The position numbers and the translations under genes are program-made. 64,000 bases of DNA from Pyxicephalus adspersus (lineage: Eukaryota; Chordata; Amphibia; Anura; Pyxicephalidae), in NCBI RefSeq assembly GCF_032062135.1, contig NC_092859.1:109813952-109877951 (forward strand), given 5' to 3'. This document shows positions 38,592 to 51,469 of the stretch, piece after piece; within the stretch, counting starts at the first letter, position 1; each line of letters opens with the position of its first letter. Below the pieces are notes generated by a model. It saw only the letters and a list, made by a program, of their open reading frames with translations, did not search any database and was not told the DNA's origin.

Positions 38592-41500
38592 CTACAAAGA
38601 GAAAAAAAGCTTGTAAACAATCTAAAAGAAAAACACCACACAATATCGAGCTGCATAATGTAGTAAAGCATTGATTTCTATTTGATATAGAAAAATATGG
38701 ATGTACTAAGGCATAAACCAAGATGGCTGGGTTGAAGGAAGACTACCTTATGGAAGGGAAAGATCATAACACTATGTTATCTTTGTCTGTACTGCAGAAA
38801 GCAACATTTTTCCATCTAATCTAAACAAACACAAACACAAGAACAGGATAAAAAGGAACCCATGCCATTTAGTGCAACTGACTATCCATGAAATATACTA
38901 CTAAAACACTTTATGTATCTCCAACAAATATTGTATACCCAAATATAAAAATTAAAAAGAAGCAAACTCAACTGTATAAAGAACCCTTTCTCAAACCTTT
39001 TTACCCCAAAGGAACCCTAAAGTCTTGGGAAACCCCTGCTCTAAACAATTTTTATAGAATCAGTGGGATAAACGCCCCTTATTACAATGTTGATCAGAAT
39101 ACCTGCTTTACAGACAGGATGTAGGACTAGTCATACACCATCAAATGAGAGGTCAGGTGTAGATGGTGCAGATAGGGACAGTTATAATAGAGGAGCCATG
39201 GGTAGATGGATCAAGTGGTAAAATGTTAAAAGGCACAATACATATCTGGTCAGGTAATTTTTTTAAGAATGCTCTAAAGTACAATGTGTATTACTGTTAT
39301 CAATAGTTTGTTACAATAAATGCTATGGTATACGAGTCCTTAAAGTCCATTTATCTCACTCTTTGTTGCTTTGGCTATTGCTGGAGATGATGAGCCGCTA
39401 TACCTTTTGCTAAGCTGCATAAGGCTTAGTCTACACAGACTGTTTCCCCAGTGTTTAACCTGAGGCTTTTAAAGCCCTTGTTTGAAATCCCCATGTATTA
39501 CAATGGGTCAATCTAATCCAGAACCTTTCCTTGAGGCACGCTTATGACATTTACCTTAAATTAAAGCACTGGGTTAATGCTGGAAAACACCCAAAAACGC
39601 AGGAAAACACGGCATAGGCGTTTTCCAGCATTTTGAAGGCAAGCTTCAGAATGCTAAAAAAAAAGTGCATAAAAAGCATATAAACGCAATAGGAGTGTTT
39701 ACATGCGTTTTAAAAAAACGTCCACGTAGACCCAGCCTTAGGTCATCTTTCAGAACACAGATTTGCTTTCCCTTAGTCTATAGTTCCATATCCTGCCAAC
39801 TACTTGGTTCTTTGCTAATGATGTATATAAATATATTTGTATTGTTTTTTTAAAACATTTTTATTTATTTACAGGTTTTTTAAACAAACATACATAAACA
39901 TTTTAGAAGAGAAATAATATGGAAAAATTATTTCACAACATATCTCCGAGCCCTGCAAATCAGTTATCTCCAAACGGAGGGGTAAACAGACTTAAGAGAT
40001 TTGAATTGTTATTCTCATTATTAAACTTATTTTCCAACATGGATCTCTGTATCCTTGCTTGTAATTTGCACACAACCTTTAAAAAATGTAGCTCTTTTTT
40101 AGCAGGATTGTATAGCAGGATTTCATTTTCAGCAAAGCACCAAGATTCCCCTCCAAAAAAAAAAAAAAGAAAGAAAAATAAATTTTTTTTGGTGCATCTC
40201 TGCAAGAAGGGGGTTACATTAGCTACCACTTCTATTGAGTTAACACTGAAACTGAGCAGTAGACACCGAGCAATAGAAATGTACCTTATTTTAGCAAGTA
40301 TTTGGAATATGTTATGTAGGCTGCTTGCAAGACCCTGCAGAATATTACAAAGGGTCAAGTAGGAGTATACTTCCTGGAGCCTGTATTGTATAACTCCTAC
40401 ACTTTTTACTTCCTGCATCATCAATCACATTCAAGCATCCAATACACATTTGTGTCTGATTTTAACATGTTAAAAAAAAACCTTTAAGTAACAGCATCTT
40501 TTAAGGTTTTCTGCATATGAGAAGCAGCAAGCTGGGTGTTCCATCGTCACCAGAATATGGACAAGAGACAGGGGTCAGCTAATGCAGTACTGCTCTTTTA
40601 ATAAAATAAATTTAAAAAAAAATAAAAATTCCAGGTTAACCATGCTCTCAATGTTAATTTCAAGTTGTAATTTTCAATTTTGGCTGGAGAGTATTTTTGC
40701 TACTTCCTCACAGTTAATTGCGGGAAATAAGAAAAAATATATAAATTATTTTAAATACTGTGCAATGACTTGGACCATGGGAATAAAATGGCAGATGTGA
40801 TTAAAAACTATGGAATCTAGTCGTTCCATTAAATCAAGCAGTCAGACCCTAAATTACTCTTTCTAACATTTACACATGGACGGTGCCACTAGAAGACAAA
40901 CATCCTGAACATCACATGGGAACAAGCAACCTACAAATGAATACTAAATTATGCTGCAAAAAGGCTGCATGCTGACAATTAGGAATACTCCAAGCCACTA
41001 AAAGAAATTCCTAGAGTTTATCTTCTGATCTTCTTCCTGGTATTGCACTATAGTGTCTCCTTTATTCTCCTGCACACATTAATCACGCATTAGGGACTTA
41101 AATTTGGGGCAGACACAGCACATTTTATAAGAAAATTTTATAAGATAATTTTATCACAAAAATTAAAAGCTGACAATATATTTTATTATTGCTGTACTTT
41201 TTTTGTTTTCAAATGTAAAACTTTCCTATGACTTGTAGGACTATAAAGTACATCCTTACTTTAGAAATGTAAATGAGGTTGGAATATTTGAATATGAAGT
41301 CAGTTGCAGCAAGTGGGGGGGAACTTTAAGTAGGTGAATATTTGCAATTGTTATGTACACTTACATATTTATGTAAATTGGAAGGACAAGTTCTCTTTAA
41401 AAGTACATTTTACGTGACTTACTAAGTTCCCAACTTTGCATTTTTACTTATTAGCCAAACACTCCTATTCAACCTGCTGATAAGATCAAGGGTATAAAAA

Positions 41501-42150
41501 GTTGTTACTGAGTAACTTTCCATTTACCTTATGACACTGTTGTCACTTTGAAATAAAGGACAAGTAAAATTAAACTGGAAAAGTAGTCCTACTGTTGAAG
41601 TTATGGTCACCACTTCAACTCTGTTAGCTCATTGGATTTTATTTTTTCCCATTGCAACCTAATGCCAGTTTTTCAGCAATGTAAACAACATTAACATCGG
41701 TCATGACTTTTATGTTTATAAACCATGAAGAGATATATTCAGCGATTTTCCTGTGTCACAAGATGTGCAATAGAACCTAGTGGTGTTCTGGGCACAATGA
41801 TGAAAGTTCTCGAAAATTACCCTTTTGAGGGAGCTTGAGTGTCCAGGCTATTCACATGGGATTTCAATAAACAGTACATTGTAGTGATATAATCAGGAAC
41901 TAGGTGAATATTGTTTACATTCTTTATTATGTAGGGGTAGGGCTGTGCATAGTGGGCATCGAACATCCACTTGAAAAATCAAAACCCCCAACCAACATCA
42001 ACATGCGCTAAATGTAATGTTCCGAGTGTAAATCTGCCTTAAATGGTTACTGAACTGTTGGAATTATTAAATATGTATGACCTGATATGATAAAAAGGAA
42101 AAAAAATACTTGCTGTAAAGGAAACCATAATTATTGCAGAACACACTTAC
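38592..42150 (-). other. taf3: TAF3 intron 5
   Basis: This intron of about 3.6 kb contains a MITE with clear terminal inverted repeats (39420-39740) and a scrap of a hAT-like repeat near 38990-39055. Open frames of about 150 codons on both strands at 39919-40424 overlap A-rich and T-rich runs and have no recognisable domain. Nothing else is supported. Confidence 0.8.
39420..39740. mobile_element. MITE, family F, with matching terminal inverted repeats
   Basis: Left end 'taaggcttagtctacac' and right end 'gtagacccagcctta' are inverted repeats. The interior contains 'gcgttttccagcatttt' and 'acatgcgttttaaaaaaacg', typical of short frog transposons of this kind. No coding capacity. Confidence 0.8.
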
Positions 42151-42403
42151 CACATAAGTGCTGACTGTTTCTGTAACAACACTCCTGTAAGGAGCCTTTG
42201 AGTTTCCTGCGCTTGGTGCAGAGGCAGCAGGAGGTGGATTTGGAGCAGGTGATGCAGGTGCAGGGGCAGGAGGGGCCGGGGCTGGAGGAGGCACAACAAC
42301 AACGGGCACAGGTGCTGGAGATGGAGCACGTGGAGTAAGTTTAGGCAAGGACGGTGTTGTAGTTGCCTTGGCATCTGGAGTGGATACCACTTTGCTGATG
42401 ACA
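42151..42403 (-). CDS. taf3: TAF3 exon 5 (proline/alanine-rich linker)
   Basis: This 253-base exon completes an Ile codon with one base, then encodes 84 residues. They begin VISKVVSTPDAK, pass through a low-complexity Pro/Ala/Val linker, and end in the conserved APYRSVVTETVSTYV immediately before the PHD finger. The human protein has VISKVV and APVRSVVTETVSTYV at the same places, with a differently composed proline-rich middle. The acceptor is 'ccccttag' and the donor is GTG|gtaagt, phase 0. The linker probably acts as a flexible spacer between the basic region and the PHD finger. It is the most divergent part of the gene seen here. Confidence 0.94.
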
Positions 42404-45400
42404 CTAAGGGGAAGAAAAAAATAATAATGAAAGATACCCTGACATATAGAGCAAACCAGAAAATAGACATGATTAAGAACAATTTCATGCAAAATTTGGC
42501 CTTTTAATAAAATACAAATAGGCATAAGGTTTATAAGATTATTGCTCTGTGTTATCATTCAACTCCTACCATAAGTTTTAGTATAATTGAATAAAATTAT
42601 TAAAATGGATCAATGCATGTAATGTTGCATAAGTGAAAAGTAAGGCAGTCCATTTAAATGGGCTGCCAATAAACCAGAATTGAGGAGAAAAAAAAAGAAA
42701 ACTGTTAGGCTTGTTTTTGAACCCATAAACCATAAAGCACAGTAGTGTGTTGTAATCATGTGAGTTGGTGTATTAGGGTGCCAATCAAAATATCAATGTA
42801 CCATGGTACTCTACAACACAACAGTAAATGGGCCCCTGTTCAAAAAAAGATACAACCCAACTAAACATGCAGAACCTGGCTGTAAAACTATTTGTCTGAA
42901 GGTTTTTCCTAAAATGTAATGGAAAAATCAGCCATATAGAAGAGTGAAAAACTGTTGGTGCCGGCAAGTCCCAGGGGAAACAATCATGATGGGCTGGGAA
43001 AACCCAACAAACTCAGCCAGGCCACACATATACAAGTCATGAAGGTACCTGGAATTATACCAATAGACTTGCACAATCTACAAACACTCTGTGATGTACG
43101 TAGGCACCTTTACCAGCAATAGAAATGACAGGCCAAGCAGTGGTATAACCTTTTCTAAAATGTTCTGTTCCTGACTTTAAAGTGGAGACTTGTCTCTCAT
43201 GCTATGTCTAGGATGATATCTGCAAAACTAAGCAATGTGCCTTTACTACTCTTCTTTTTTTTCATCCCAGAAGATAAGAATGTTATGGCTGAACAAAAAG
43301 TGCATGCTGGTGCTATTATCCTGGAATTTATGTCAACAGGAACAAGACAAATAGGACAATACAAACACATAATAAAGGTGGCAATGTAAGGTTATTTCTA
43401 ACAATTATAGAAAATTATAGTAATTGTGGGTGACACACAGACTTGACATATTGTACAACTAGATGGTCTATATTTCTAGGTATTTAGGAAGTTCCTTTAG
43501 ACACCTTTTACACATCACATGAATTATGCAGTAGCTTTCTGTAAAGAATATATGTGCTACTGAGTGTTCATTTCAAATGCACCGCAACTAAAATGATAAT
43601 TTATACAAGTTAGGAGTTAATTTAGGAATGCTGGATAGAAATATATATCCACATGCAATCAACATTGTTCTTTTAACTGCTGATTAAGTAGGAATAGTGT
43701 AATGCATTAAAAATTAGCCATTTGTATTCAACATGATTAAAAATAATTAAAACACACACATAAAGAAGTGCAGACATCATAATCAGTAAATATGGAGTCT
43801 GGCGTTTAGAACAAAATGTGGGAACTACTTGAAGGAACATTAATAGAGACCAATTTTAGTGCTGATAACTTTTATCTCCAAGATGAAGGAGTGTCTAAGT
43901 CTTTCAGCTTCTTACATTAAAGACATTACAAATATTTGCTAATTCAATACTTCCTTCCTTTCCTGAAACGATTCTAGAAGCAAGGATTTCTGGCAGGCAG
44001 AAAGGCAAATGCGTAAACACCGTAACCTCGGCAGTTAAAATGTTTCCTGCTGACTTCCTTAGTAGTGTCAAGTAGAGTCTACTCAAAGTTTAATATACAG
44101 ACCCTTCAGGCCAGCATCCAGGCTAACATGGTCATAGGTAAACAGAGCTCCAGACTGGAGAATATATATCGCCTTACATTGTAAAAGTTGTATAAACATG
44201 ACAGTCAGCTTTATATCTGGGGCTCTCATTTATGCTTATATCAGTTAAAAAGGAAAAACTCCTAAATGTCAGGCGTACAATGAAAATTAAAGACCATAAA
44301 CTGTTTAATATATAAATGTAATTTCCCTGCCTTCTTCCAAGTATCTGCAGCTCTACCAGAAGCCATCCGGCACTGAGAGAAGTACAAATTACTGGAGTGG
44401 TGCATATAGCCAATACTGGACATGTTCATAGGCTACTTCACAACAGTCACTTCCTGACAATTCTTCCCCAAGATTTATCCAGCACCAAGGTTGTCTGCTT
44501 CGTTGATAAACATACACTTTTGGAAGGCTTTATACAGTGAACATTCAAAAGTGTTATATTCCCGATTCCACATAGCACGCTGTGGATTTTTGTGTTGCCC
44601 CTTTGTATCTACTGTGTCCAATATGAACGCAGGCAGCCAGCAGGGGGAACCACATCACACGGGGAAAAGGGGGCAGGGTGTGGGGTAGTTGAGCGAGACC
44701 AGAAATTAGATACTCCAAGAAGCTTTGGATCCTGAAGATTCTTTACCTGACTTGCAGATCATATGCACAAAAAAAAAATTACAATTTGTAAAAAGTCCAT
44801 CAAGTGGTAGACTCTAAATATATATAAACCAGGACATCCAATCATTTTATTTAAACTGCCATAACCTTCTTAATGTGTGGCACTTTTTTTGCTGATAAGA
44901 TTTGAAGGAAAAATACAGCAAACAGAATAATATTACAGCTTTGGTAAGTATGATGTAGTAGGAATGTGGTGAATCATTAAGGGAAGGTATAGGTTCAGAT
45001 TTGCATTGGGATTGAGTGATTCCACGTGGTAGCCAGCCGCTCAGTCACTTGCACCCAGGGCTGGTTTCTTAAAGAAGCAGAGTAGGCACATTTGATAGCT
45101 GTCAGTAGTGAGCAGTACTAGTACCGCTGCCCCAATCATTCTCTATGGGGCAATGCTGGGAAAAGATACATGTAGCATCTGCCCAGAGGCAGCGGTTCCC
45201 TGGCATGAGGACATGATAAATGCACTGTAACCCCCATGGCCAGTGTGAACAAAGCCATCTAGATTTATCTGCGTGGATGACCGTAGAATATGAATACACA
45301 GGTCTATTCTCACACACAGAGTGAGAACATCTTTCCACATTGGCAAGACTTGATAATTGTGACTTGAACTTTATAAAGTAATGTGCCAGCTCTACATTTC

Positions 45401-45454
45401 CCCTCAACATGTACAACACAATTTTAAGTCTGCCACAAAACCATGGTCTGCCAA

Positions 45455-45990
45455 CTAAGAAAATGACACAAGCAAACTGCTGTAAGACGGCTTGTTTATT
45501 TGCACTAATTAGATTTAAATTCCTGTGGCGCTTGTTTTCTTGAGTGGTCTACATTAATAACTTCTGTGGCTTTTTTAAGAACGGGGAAAAAATGCCTTCA
45601 ACTTATTTCTACCTGCCAAAGGCTGTTTTTCATTGTGCTGTTTCATCATAAAATTCAAAGCAGAAATCAGATTTCACCGAATTCTTTCATCCTAGGTCTC
45701 CTTGCCGATTAAAGACTCTGATTTATGCTCTATATTGCAGATAAAAGCTCATATCTAAAAGGGTTAAAGCAACTTCTCGCCCTATATGTTGTATACGCTA
45801 CCACTTTTTATGCTTTATACAGTCACTCAGCAGTCTTTAATGGGGCTATCCAGCTGTTAACAGTTTTTATTTCTTGGTAATAAACCACTAAACTCCACAT
45901 TGTAAAATAATTTGGAGGCCCATTAGCACAGCAATAAACACAGACTGTCGCTGCCAGGGAACCATTGTTTAACTTTTCTCAAACAGTGGT
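45455..45990. other. Candidate conserved non-coding cluster in TAF3 intron 4
   Basis: Unique sequence with 'tttgcactaattagatttaa' (homeodomain-like TAATTAG), 'cttgccgattaaagactctg', 'tgcagataaaagctc' (GATA-like) and 'ggaggcccattagcacagca'. Texture suggests an enhancer. No conservation test was possible. Confidence 0.3.
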
Positions 45991-46870
45991 TTACCCTTCC
46001 ACATTCTTCTCCCTACAGTATCATTTCTACCTCCTCATTTAATTCCACTGCAGGTTCTCCTTCATAGGATTTTGTTGAATGAGCAATCTCCAGTAAAGTA
46101 ACCAACACCGCCCACAGCTGTATCCCACAATAGGCCCATGCTGCTAGCATTACGTTTTCTGGAGGATTTGGTCACGCTGCCCTAACTGCTGCAGACACTA
46201 GACTTATTCATAAAAACGTGCAGGAGGGATTTTCAGCGGGGTTCCTTTACCTGTTTCCCCACCACAAAACAGTGAAATAAATGGATTGGGTCATGAGATG
46301 CTTGGCCTGAAATGCAAACCAACAGCTTGACAAGTCAATAAAGAGCCACCCATTCTTACTGAAACACACAGAAAGCTAAGGTTAAGGGCAAACACAATTT
46401 GAATATGACCATGTGGGCACCTTAATGAACCCTACTCCTTTGTTTTGGAATACAAACACCAAGGTTAGTGCTATTTAAGTGGCAAGGACAGAGCATTGAT
46501 GAGCTGCATATTTGTATTAGGTTATGTATCTTAAAGGCAGCTCAAACCCAACGCTGAGCCCAAAAACCTACAAAATACAATAGAGGGGGAGAGTGTAATT
46601 AAAAGAATAATCAAAATAAGGATTAATAATAATCTAAATAAGGATTAAAATAATAAAGGAGACAGTTTGTATATTACTACACATAAATTTAGTAACTACA
46701 TATAATGGCTCTTATTTATAACTGGATATACATTATATATAAATGTTAGGGCTGTAAAACACTGAAGAAGATATCCGGTAACTTTTGGAGACTGGGGAAA
46801 GGTTGAATTCTTGTTGTTTCATAATTGTCAGTTCCCTTAGGGAAATTCACCAATTCATTGTAGTGTAGAC

Positions 46871-47152
46871 CATTGGTCCCCAACCTTTTTGAGCTCATTG
46901 ACCACTAAATCTACAGACTCCGGACCATGCATGCATCCCAGAGTGACGTAATGATGCCAGAACCCACCCACTCCCCCATCACAGGTCTAAGCCTGCAATG
47001 AGAAAGGCATGGTCTGTGGCCCTAGCCAGTGTGCCCCTTCTCCTAACCCCACTGGGGGGGGGGGGGTGCACCGGCCAGAGCTGGGGACCACTGCTGATCT
47101 CCGTGCTCTCGCAGCCCAGCTGTCAGACAGCACCAGGGAGTTGGGTCCCCTG
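46871..47152. mobile_element. hAT-like MITE related to family D, flanked by 13-bp direct repeats
   Basis: Starts 'cattggtccccaaccttttt' and contains 'gagctggggaccactg', its inverted-repeat partner, at 47079-47093. Exact direct repeats 'gtgtagaccattg' occur at 46863-46875 and 47153-47165. A 14-base G-run lies inside. A related fragment is at 23950-24030. Confidence 0.75.
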
Positions 47153-47458
47153 GTGTAGACCATTGTTAAAGAAAAGGGATTAAGGAAATATCTAAACAGT
47201 TTGTTTTCACCAGGATTGGACAGGATATGTTTCAATAGGGATACATGTAATGGTGACAGCCAACAACAAAGAGAATTTCCCACTGAGTTTGAATACTACC
47301 TCGCTATTCATAACTAAAAAATACAATGGGCTTCTTAACATAACAAACCAAACACTACAAGCTCTTTCCTTAGCCTTAGTATACACAAACCATATGTGTC
47401 TGTACAACAAGACATTACTTAAAATAAATTAGGTAAGTTATAAGGGACAATGTTAATA

Positions 47459-47600
47459 GGCTAAAGCCCCATACAGATTTTAGTTTCCAGTAATAGGAAA
47501 ATGAAAGATCGCTGTGCACGTGGTGCTGATCTCTATGAAGGTGGGACGGAGGGAGATGAGGGAGTTGCACCCCATTGTACTCTATCTTTTCTGTAGGAAA
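47459..47600. mobile_element. 'tacacac' MITE, family C (partial)
   Basis: 'taggctaaagccccataca' at the edge, then 'atgaaagatcgctgtgcacg' and 'ttgcaccccattgtactcta' resemble the family C interior. Only part remains. Confidence 0.5.
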
Positions 47601-48214
47601 GTACAGAGGACATTCCAGCAAGTGTTCATGGGTATTTGTACAACATTATTTGGTAGTTTTTGGCTATTTATTTTCCCTGTCACACATATTGACTCAACAC
47701 ACCTTTATAACAGATTAAAAACTCATACAAAAGCTGTATGGGCAAAATAACAGATAGTGCTAGCAGCATATAAAGCTTCATAGTATTTTAGTAGTTGGAT
47801 ACAGCAGGCTGATCTACTGGTATTAAACACCAACAACTGTCCTTCTTTGCTATGCCTGAACCCACGTCTATTCTTTCCCTCGAAAGAAACCAGGACCGAT
47901 AATGGAGAAAAAAATAAATAATTAGGATAGAACTTCAGACTGACTCAGTCTTGTGAATGCTAATTTGCATTATGCGTGAAACTTATTTCCTACATAAAGT
48001 ACCTCAGAGTCCAGTAGATGCCATATCTTAAGCACCTACTGGCATTAAATCAATTAGTGATCAGTGACTTGATAACTGAGCAGAGAAAATGCTGTAATGC
48101 ACTGTTCAAATACAACATTAAGAAGCAGCCCTAAATATTTTAAGTCCAAATGAACTAACACCACCTAACCCATTATGGATAAGATCTGTTCAAAACATTA
48201 AAACACAATTTATG

Positions 48215-48425
48215 GAAGCTGTGGCCAGAGATAAGCTTAATTTGCAGGCTGACCTTTTATTTATTTAGGGAACCAAATGAGGTCTAATTGCATTAGAATT
48301 GAATCCAGTAAATTTCCCTGAAATACTAATTTGGCAGCCATGGAATTGGTATGTCGGCAAATGCAGCTATTGTAAATGGCAAAGTGTACAGTACAATCAG
48401 ATTGCTGAATTATAATTTTTTTCTA
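48215..48425. other. Candidate conserved non-coding element in TAF3 intron 4
   Basis: Unique block with 'cagagataagcttaatttgc' (GATA-like), 'ggtctaattgcattagaatt' and 'aaatactaatttggcagcca'. Homeodomain-like TAATT words are dense. Conservation not tested. Confidence 0.35.
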
Positions 48426-49434
48426 CAGTTTACAAAAGGATCACAGCAATTTTACTGAACAGGATAGATTACACCATCTCAAACAATAGAAATTGATACA
48501 GAATAAGTCAGCAGATGAATACCTGGATAACGAAGCCTACATAGTATACATTCATACCCTGAGCATGCACATGATGTAAATACCTTGGGAGTCTACCCGC
48601 CGGACAGACAGGATATTACATGGAGGAAAGGAGGATCCTTGTTGCTTTTCAGGGACAATAATATTTGGTGAGTGTTATATAAAACTTTTCACATATATTG
48701 GTTTATCACTACTTTATGTATCTTTCCTTTTACCCCTTTGTTTCCTCCCATTTTATCCTACCCTGATGTCTGTTCAGAAAATCCCTTAACAGACTGGCCT
48801 TTACTTTATATTTAAGGAAGCCAAAAAAAGGCAAAATAATTTCCATTTAAGGACATACAAAATCAGGATATGTAAGAAACTGTGTACAATTATCACATTC
48901 AATATTTGTAATGTAAGTTTATATACAGCGATTTATGTTTTTGTACTTCATATGTTAATAGAATAAAGTCGGAGGATGCAGACATTGATCTACAAAATGT
49001 GTCACAAAGAGAAAAACACAAAAGCAATACTAATGAAACAGCAATTTCAAGATTTCCAATCTGTTTAAATAAAACCAACTCTATAACTTATTTCTGCCTA
49101 AATCAAAACTACTATATAGAGGAAAACCTGTGATTTCACATTGGTGATCAGCCTAACACATGTATGTGTATTGCTTTTATGGTCTTTTGTTAACATTTTG
49201 TAACTACTAAATTACTTTATTTTGATAAAACTGGATTGTCCTGAGTTATGCCGTTTCTGAAGTGAACAGGAAAAAAGTGAATAGCTTCATAGGTATGATC
49301 CTGAATTAGGTTAAATACCTAGTGAAAGGGTACATAAACTGAAATCCTAAATATCAAGAGAGATTGTGCATTTTTTTTGGCATGTTAAATCAATATGCTG
49401 CCACTGCTGACCTCCCTCTAAATAAAGCTAGTTG

Positions 49435-49760
49435 TTCCAGCAGGTCACCAAGCTTTATCACTTTGACAAGAATAGCAAGAGCAAGACAAGGCTTCCTTGC
49501 TCCTACCTTCTGCACATTTAAAAGAGCTGCTAAAACCCATCTTCTCAAATTGACCTACCAGTCTTCTCTCTCTACTTACCCACCAATCTGTATCCTCCCT
49601 CCCATTGTGTATCACTTTCCCCCACTACTTAGATTGTAAGCTCTTTGGACAGGGTGCTCTCATCCTATGCTGTGCCATTGTTTGAATTTGTTCTGTCATT
49701 TACAACCCCTATTTAATGTACAGTGCTACGTAATAGTTGGTGCTTTAAAAATACTTGAAT
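49435..49760 (+). mobile_element. L2/CR1-type LINE 3' end, decayed
   Basis: 'tgctaaaacccatcttctca' encodes remnants of the AKTHLLKL-like end of the LINE protein. The tail 'ttagattgtaagctctttgg' to 'aatgtacagtgctacgtaat' follows. It parallels 25660-25870 base for base in order. The strand is opposite to TAF3, inside intron 4. Confidence 0.8.
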
Positions 49761-50455
49761 ATTTCATAATAAGAAGAATGAAGCACTTTAAAAATCCAGC
49801 ATTATCAGGAGACTTTTTCACTAAAGCCGCACACAAACATCAGGGTTCTATTATTCCCCACTTCCTTTACCTTTAAAAGGCTGATGTATTCGGAGAAATT
49901 TAGGCTTGCAGACACAATCTTAGAAAGACATAAAGTTGTCCTATAATGGTCTGGGTCGACAGGCATTTATTTAATTGCTTCGAATGGGTTTTGCATTTCC
50001 ATACATGTCTATGCAAAATCAAAACCAATCATAGCATTGACATGCAGGTAGGGAGAGAAGGAGGTCAACTACAGGCCAAAGGCATCTGCCAACTGACAAT
50101 TTCAGAAGCATTTCAAAATCAGGTCAAGGAAATGCAACAGAAATTCAAGGGTACATCGTTTGAGCTGCAAGAAAATTGGAAAATGACACCTGGTTTTCAC
50201 CATCTTTTTGTAAAATCCTAAATCTTTTTATCTGCCGTTCTTCCATGATGTGGGTATTAATTCGTGTTAGACATATTCTTAAAAACTGAGCAAACAGTTT
50301 TTAATATGCCACAATATGCTTTTAATATGTACTCCAGAAATGTATTAAAAACAATTTAATTTTGCTCCTGTACTGTTAATACTAAATTACAGTAGCATGT
50401 CTGTCCAAGGATAAGCATTCCTCTGAATGGAGTCAAAACATGTTAAAAAACTTAC

Positions 50456-50541
50456 ATTGTGTCTTGGCCTGCACCGACCCTGAGTGTCAGCCGGGGAATT
50501 ACAGGTGAAGGAGCGGGAACAGGTAACTCTACTTTGGCCTG
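50456..50541 (-). CDS. taf3: TAF3 exon 4
   Basis: This 86-base exon encodes KVELPVPAPSPVIPRLTLRV followed by GAGQDT and two bases of an Ile codon. It matches the human TAF3 segment after the lysine-rich region, recalled as KVEPVALAPSPVIPRLTLRV. The donor is AT|gtaagt, which leaves a codon split after two bases; exon 5 supplies the third. The acceptor reads 'tttcagcag', a NAGNAG site. Splicing at the first AG adds a Gln and puts the boundary at 50541. Splicing at the second removes the Gln and puts it at 50538, giving the same length as human. Intron 3 upstream is about 3.9 kb and intron 4 downstream about 8.1 kb. Confidence 0.93.
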
Positions 50542-51469
50542 CTGAAAGAGAATTAGTGGTTAAAAGTGATTAAATTGTAAGCCAAGTAATAAAAAAAAAA
50601 ATGAAATAAATCACAACACATAAAGTTTGGAAAATGTTAAAAGTTTCAGTTGCAACATGTATTATGTAATGCCCAAATGTACTATTCCACTATTAATTAG
50701 GCATATTTATCATGGATGGCTATCAGATACCCAAAACGTAACTTCGATAAAAATTTAACCTACTCACTTCTTATTGCATTGCATTGAAATTGCTTTATTC
50801 TTTTTACTCTGCTGCATTCCAGGTTCAGCCTATTGACAGGCATATCTTTTAGGTACAAAATGTATACTAGTTGTCACTGCAGGATTTACCCTAGCAAGGG
50901 CAACACTAAGCTCTGACAGACACAACAATAAAGAGGACTGTGCCCTTTTCTAGGTGAAAAAAAAAAAAAAACAGACAAATGCATTTACATTCCCAGAATA
51001 GGGAAACTGCAATATCCCTGGGCATTAGAATATTCTGATCCACAATAGATCAAAAACTGAATTGCTCAGCCGTATAGCAACTTGAACTCTAAATGGCACC
51101 TCTTATTGCACTGTGCTACCAGGTGCTTTTTGGGCTGTAAGCTGCCAGTCAAATAATAGGACGTACATGCATAGCAAAGGTCTACTTTTTGGGATATTTA
51201 TTGATCTGCCATTAGCTCAGGATCCCTCCTGTTTGGTCCCTGCCAAGCTATCTAAGCTCTGCCCACCAGGCTTTTCTCACTGCAGGAGTTTCAACTTTGA
51301 ATGCCCCTTATAATGTCTGTGGGTTACAGAGGAGCCTCCATTGCATGATATTTCATGCAAAAAATTTCAACTCTAGATACATTTCAACATAAATATATGT
51401 GTAAACCTATATATCCAACTTCTCCACCAGGTTCACACCTGCTTCATTAATGTGTGGTATCACTCTTAG

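Larger units (their letters stand above)
42404..50455 (-). other. taf3: TAF3 intron 4
   Basis: At about 8.1 kb this is the largest complete intron here. It holds an L2-type LINE tail (49435-49760), a hAT-like element flanked by 13-bp direct repeats (46863-47165), part of a 'tacacac' MITE (47459-47600), two candidate conserved non-coding blocks (45455-45990 and 48215-48425) and a CTCF-like motif near 44637. The rest (42404-44600, 45000-45450, 47600-48200, 49760-50455) shows no recognisable feature. Confidence 0.85.

Noticed and set aside
39919..40424. Open frames of 147 and 154 codons on opposite strands
   Set aside because: They overlap each other, run through homopolymer A/T tracts and show no recognisable domain or splice context.
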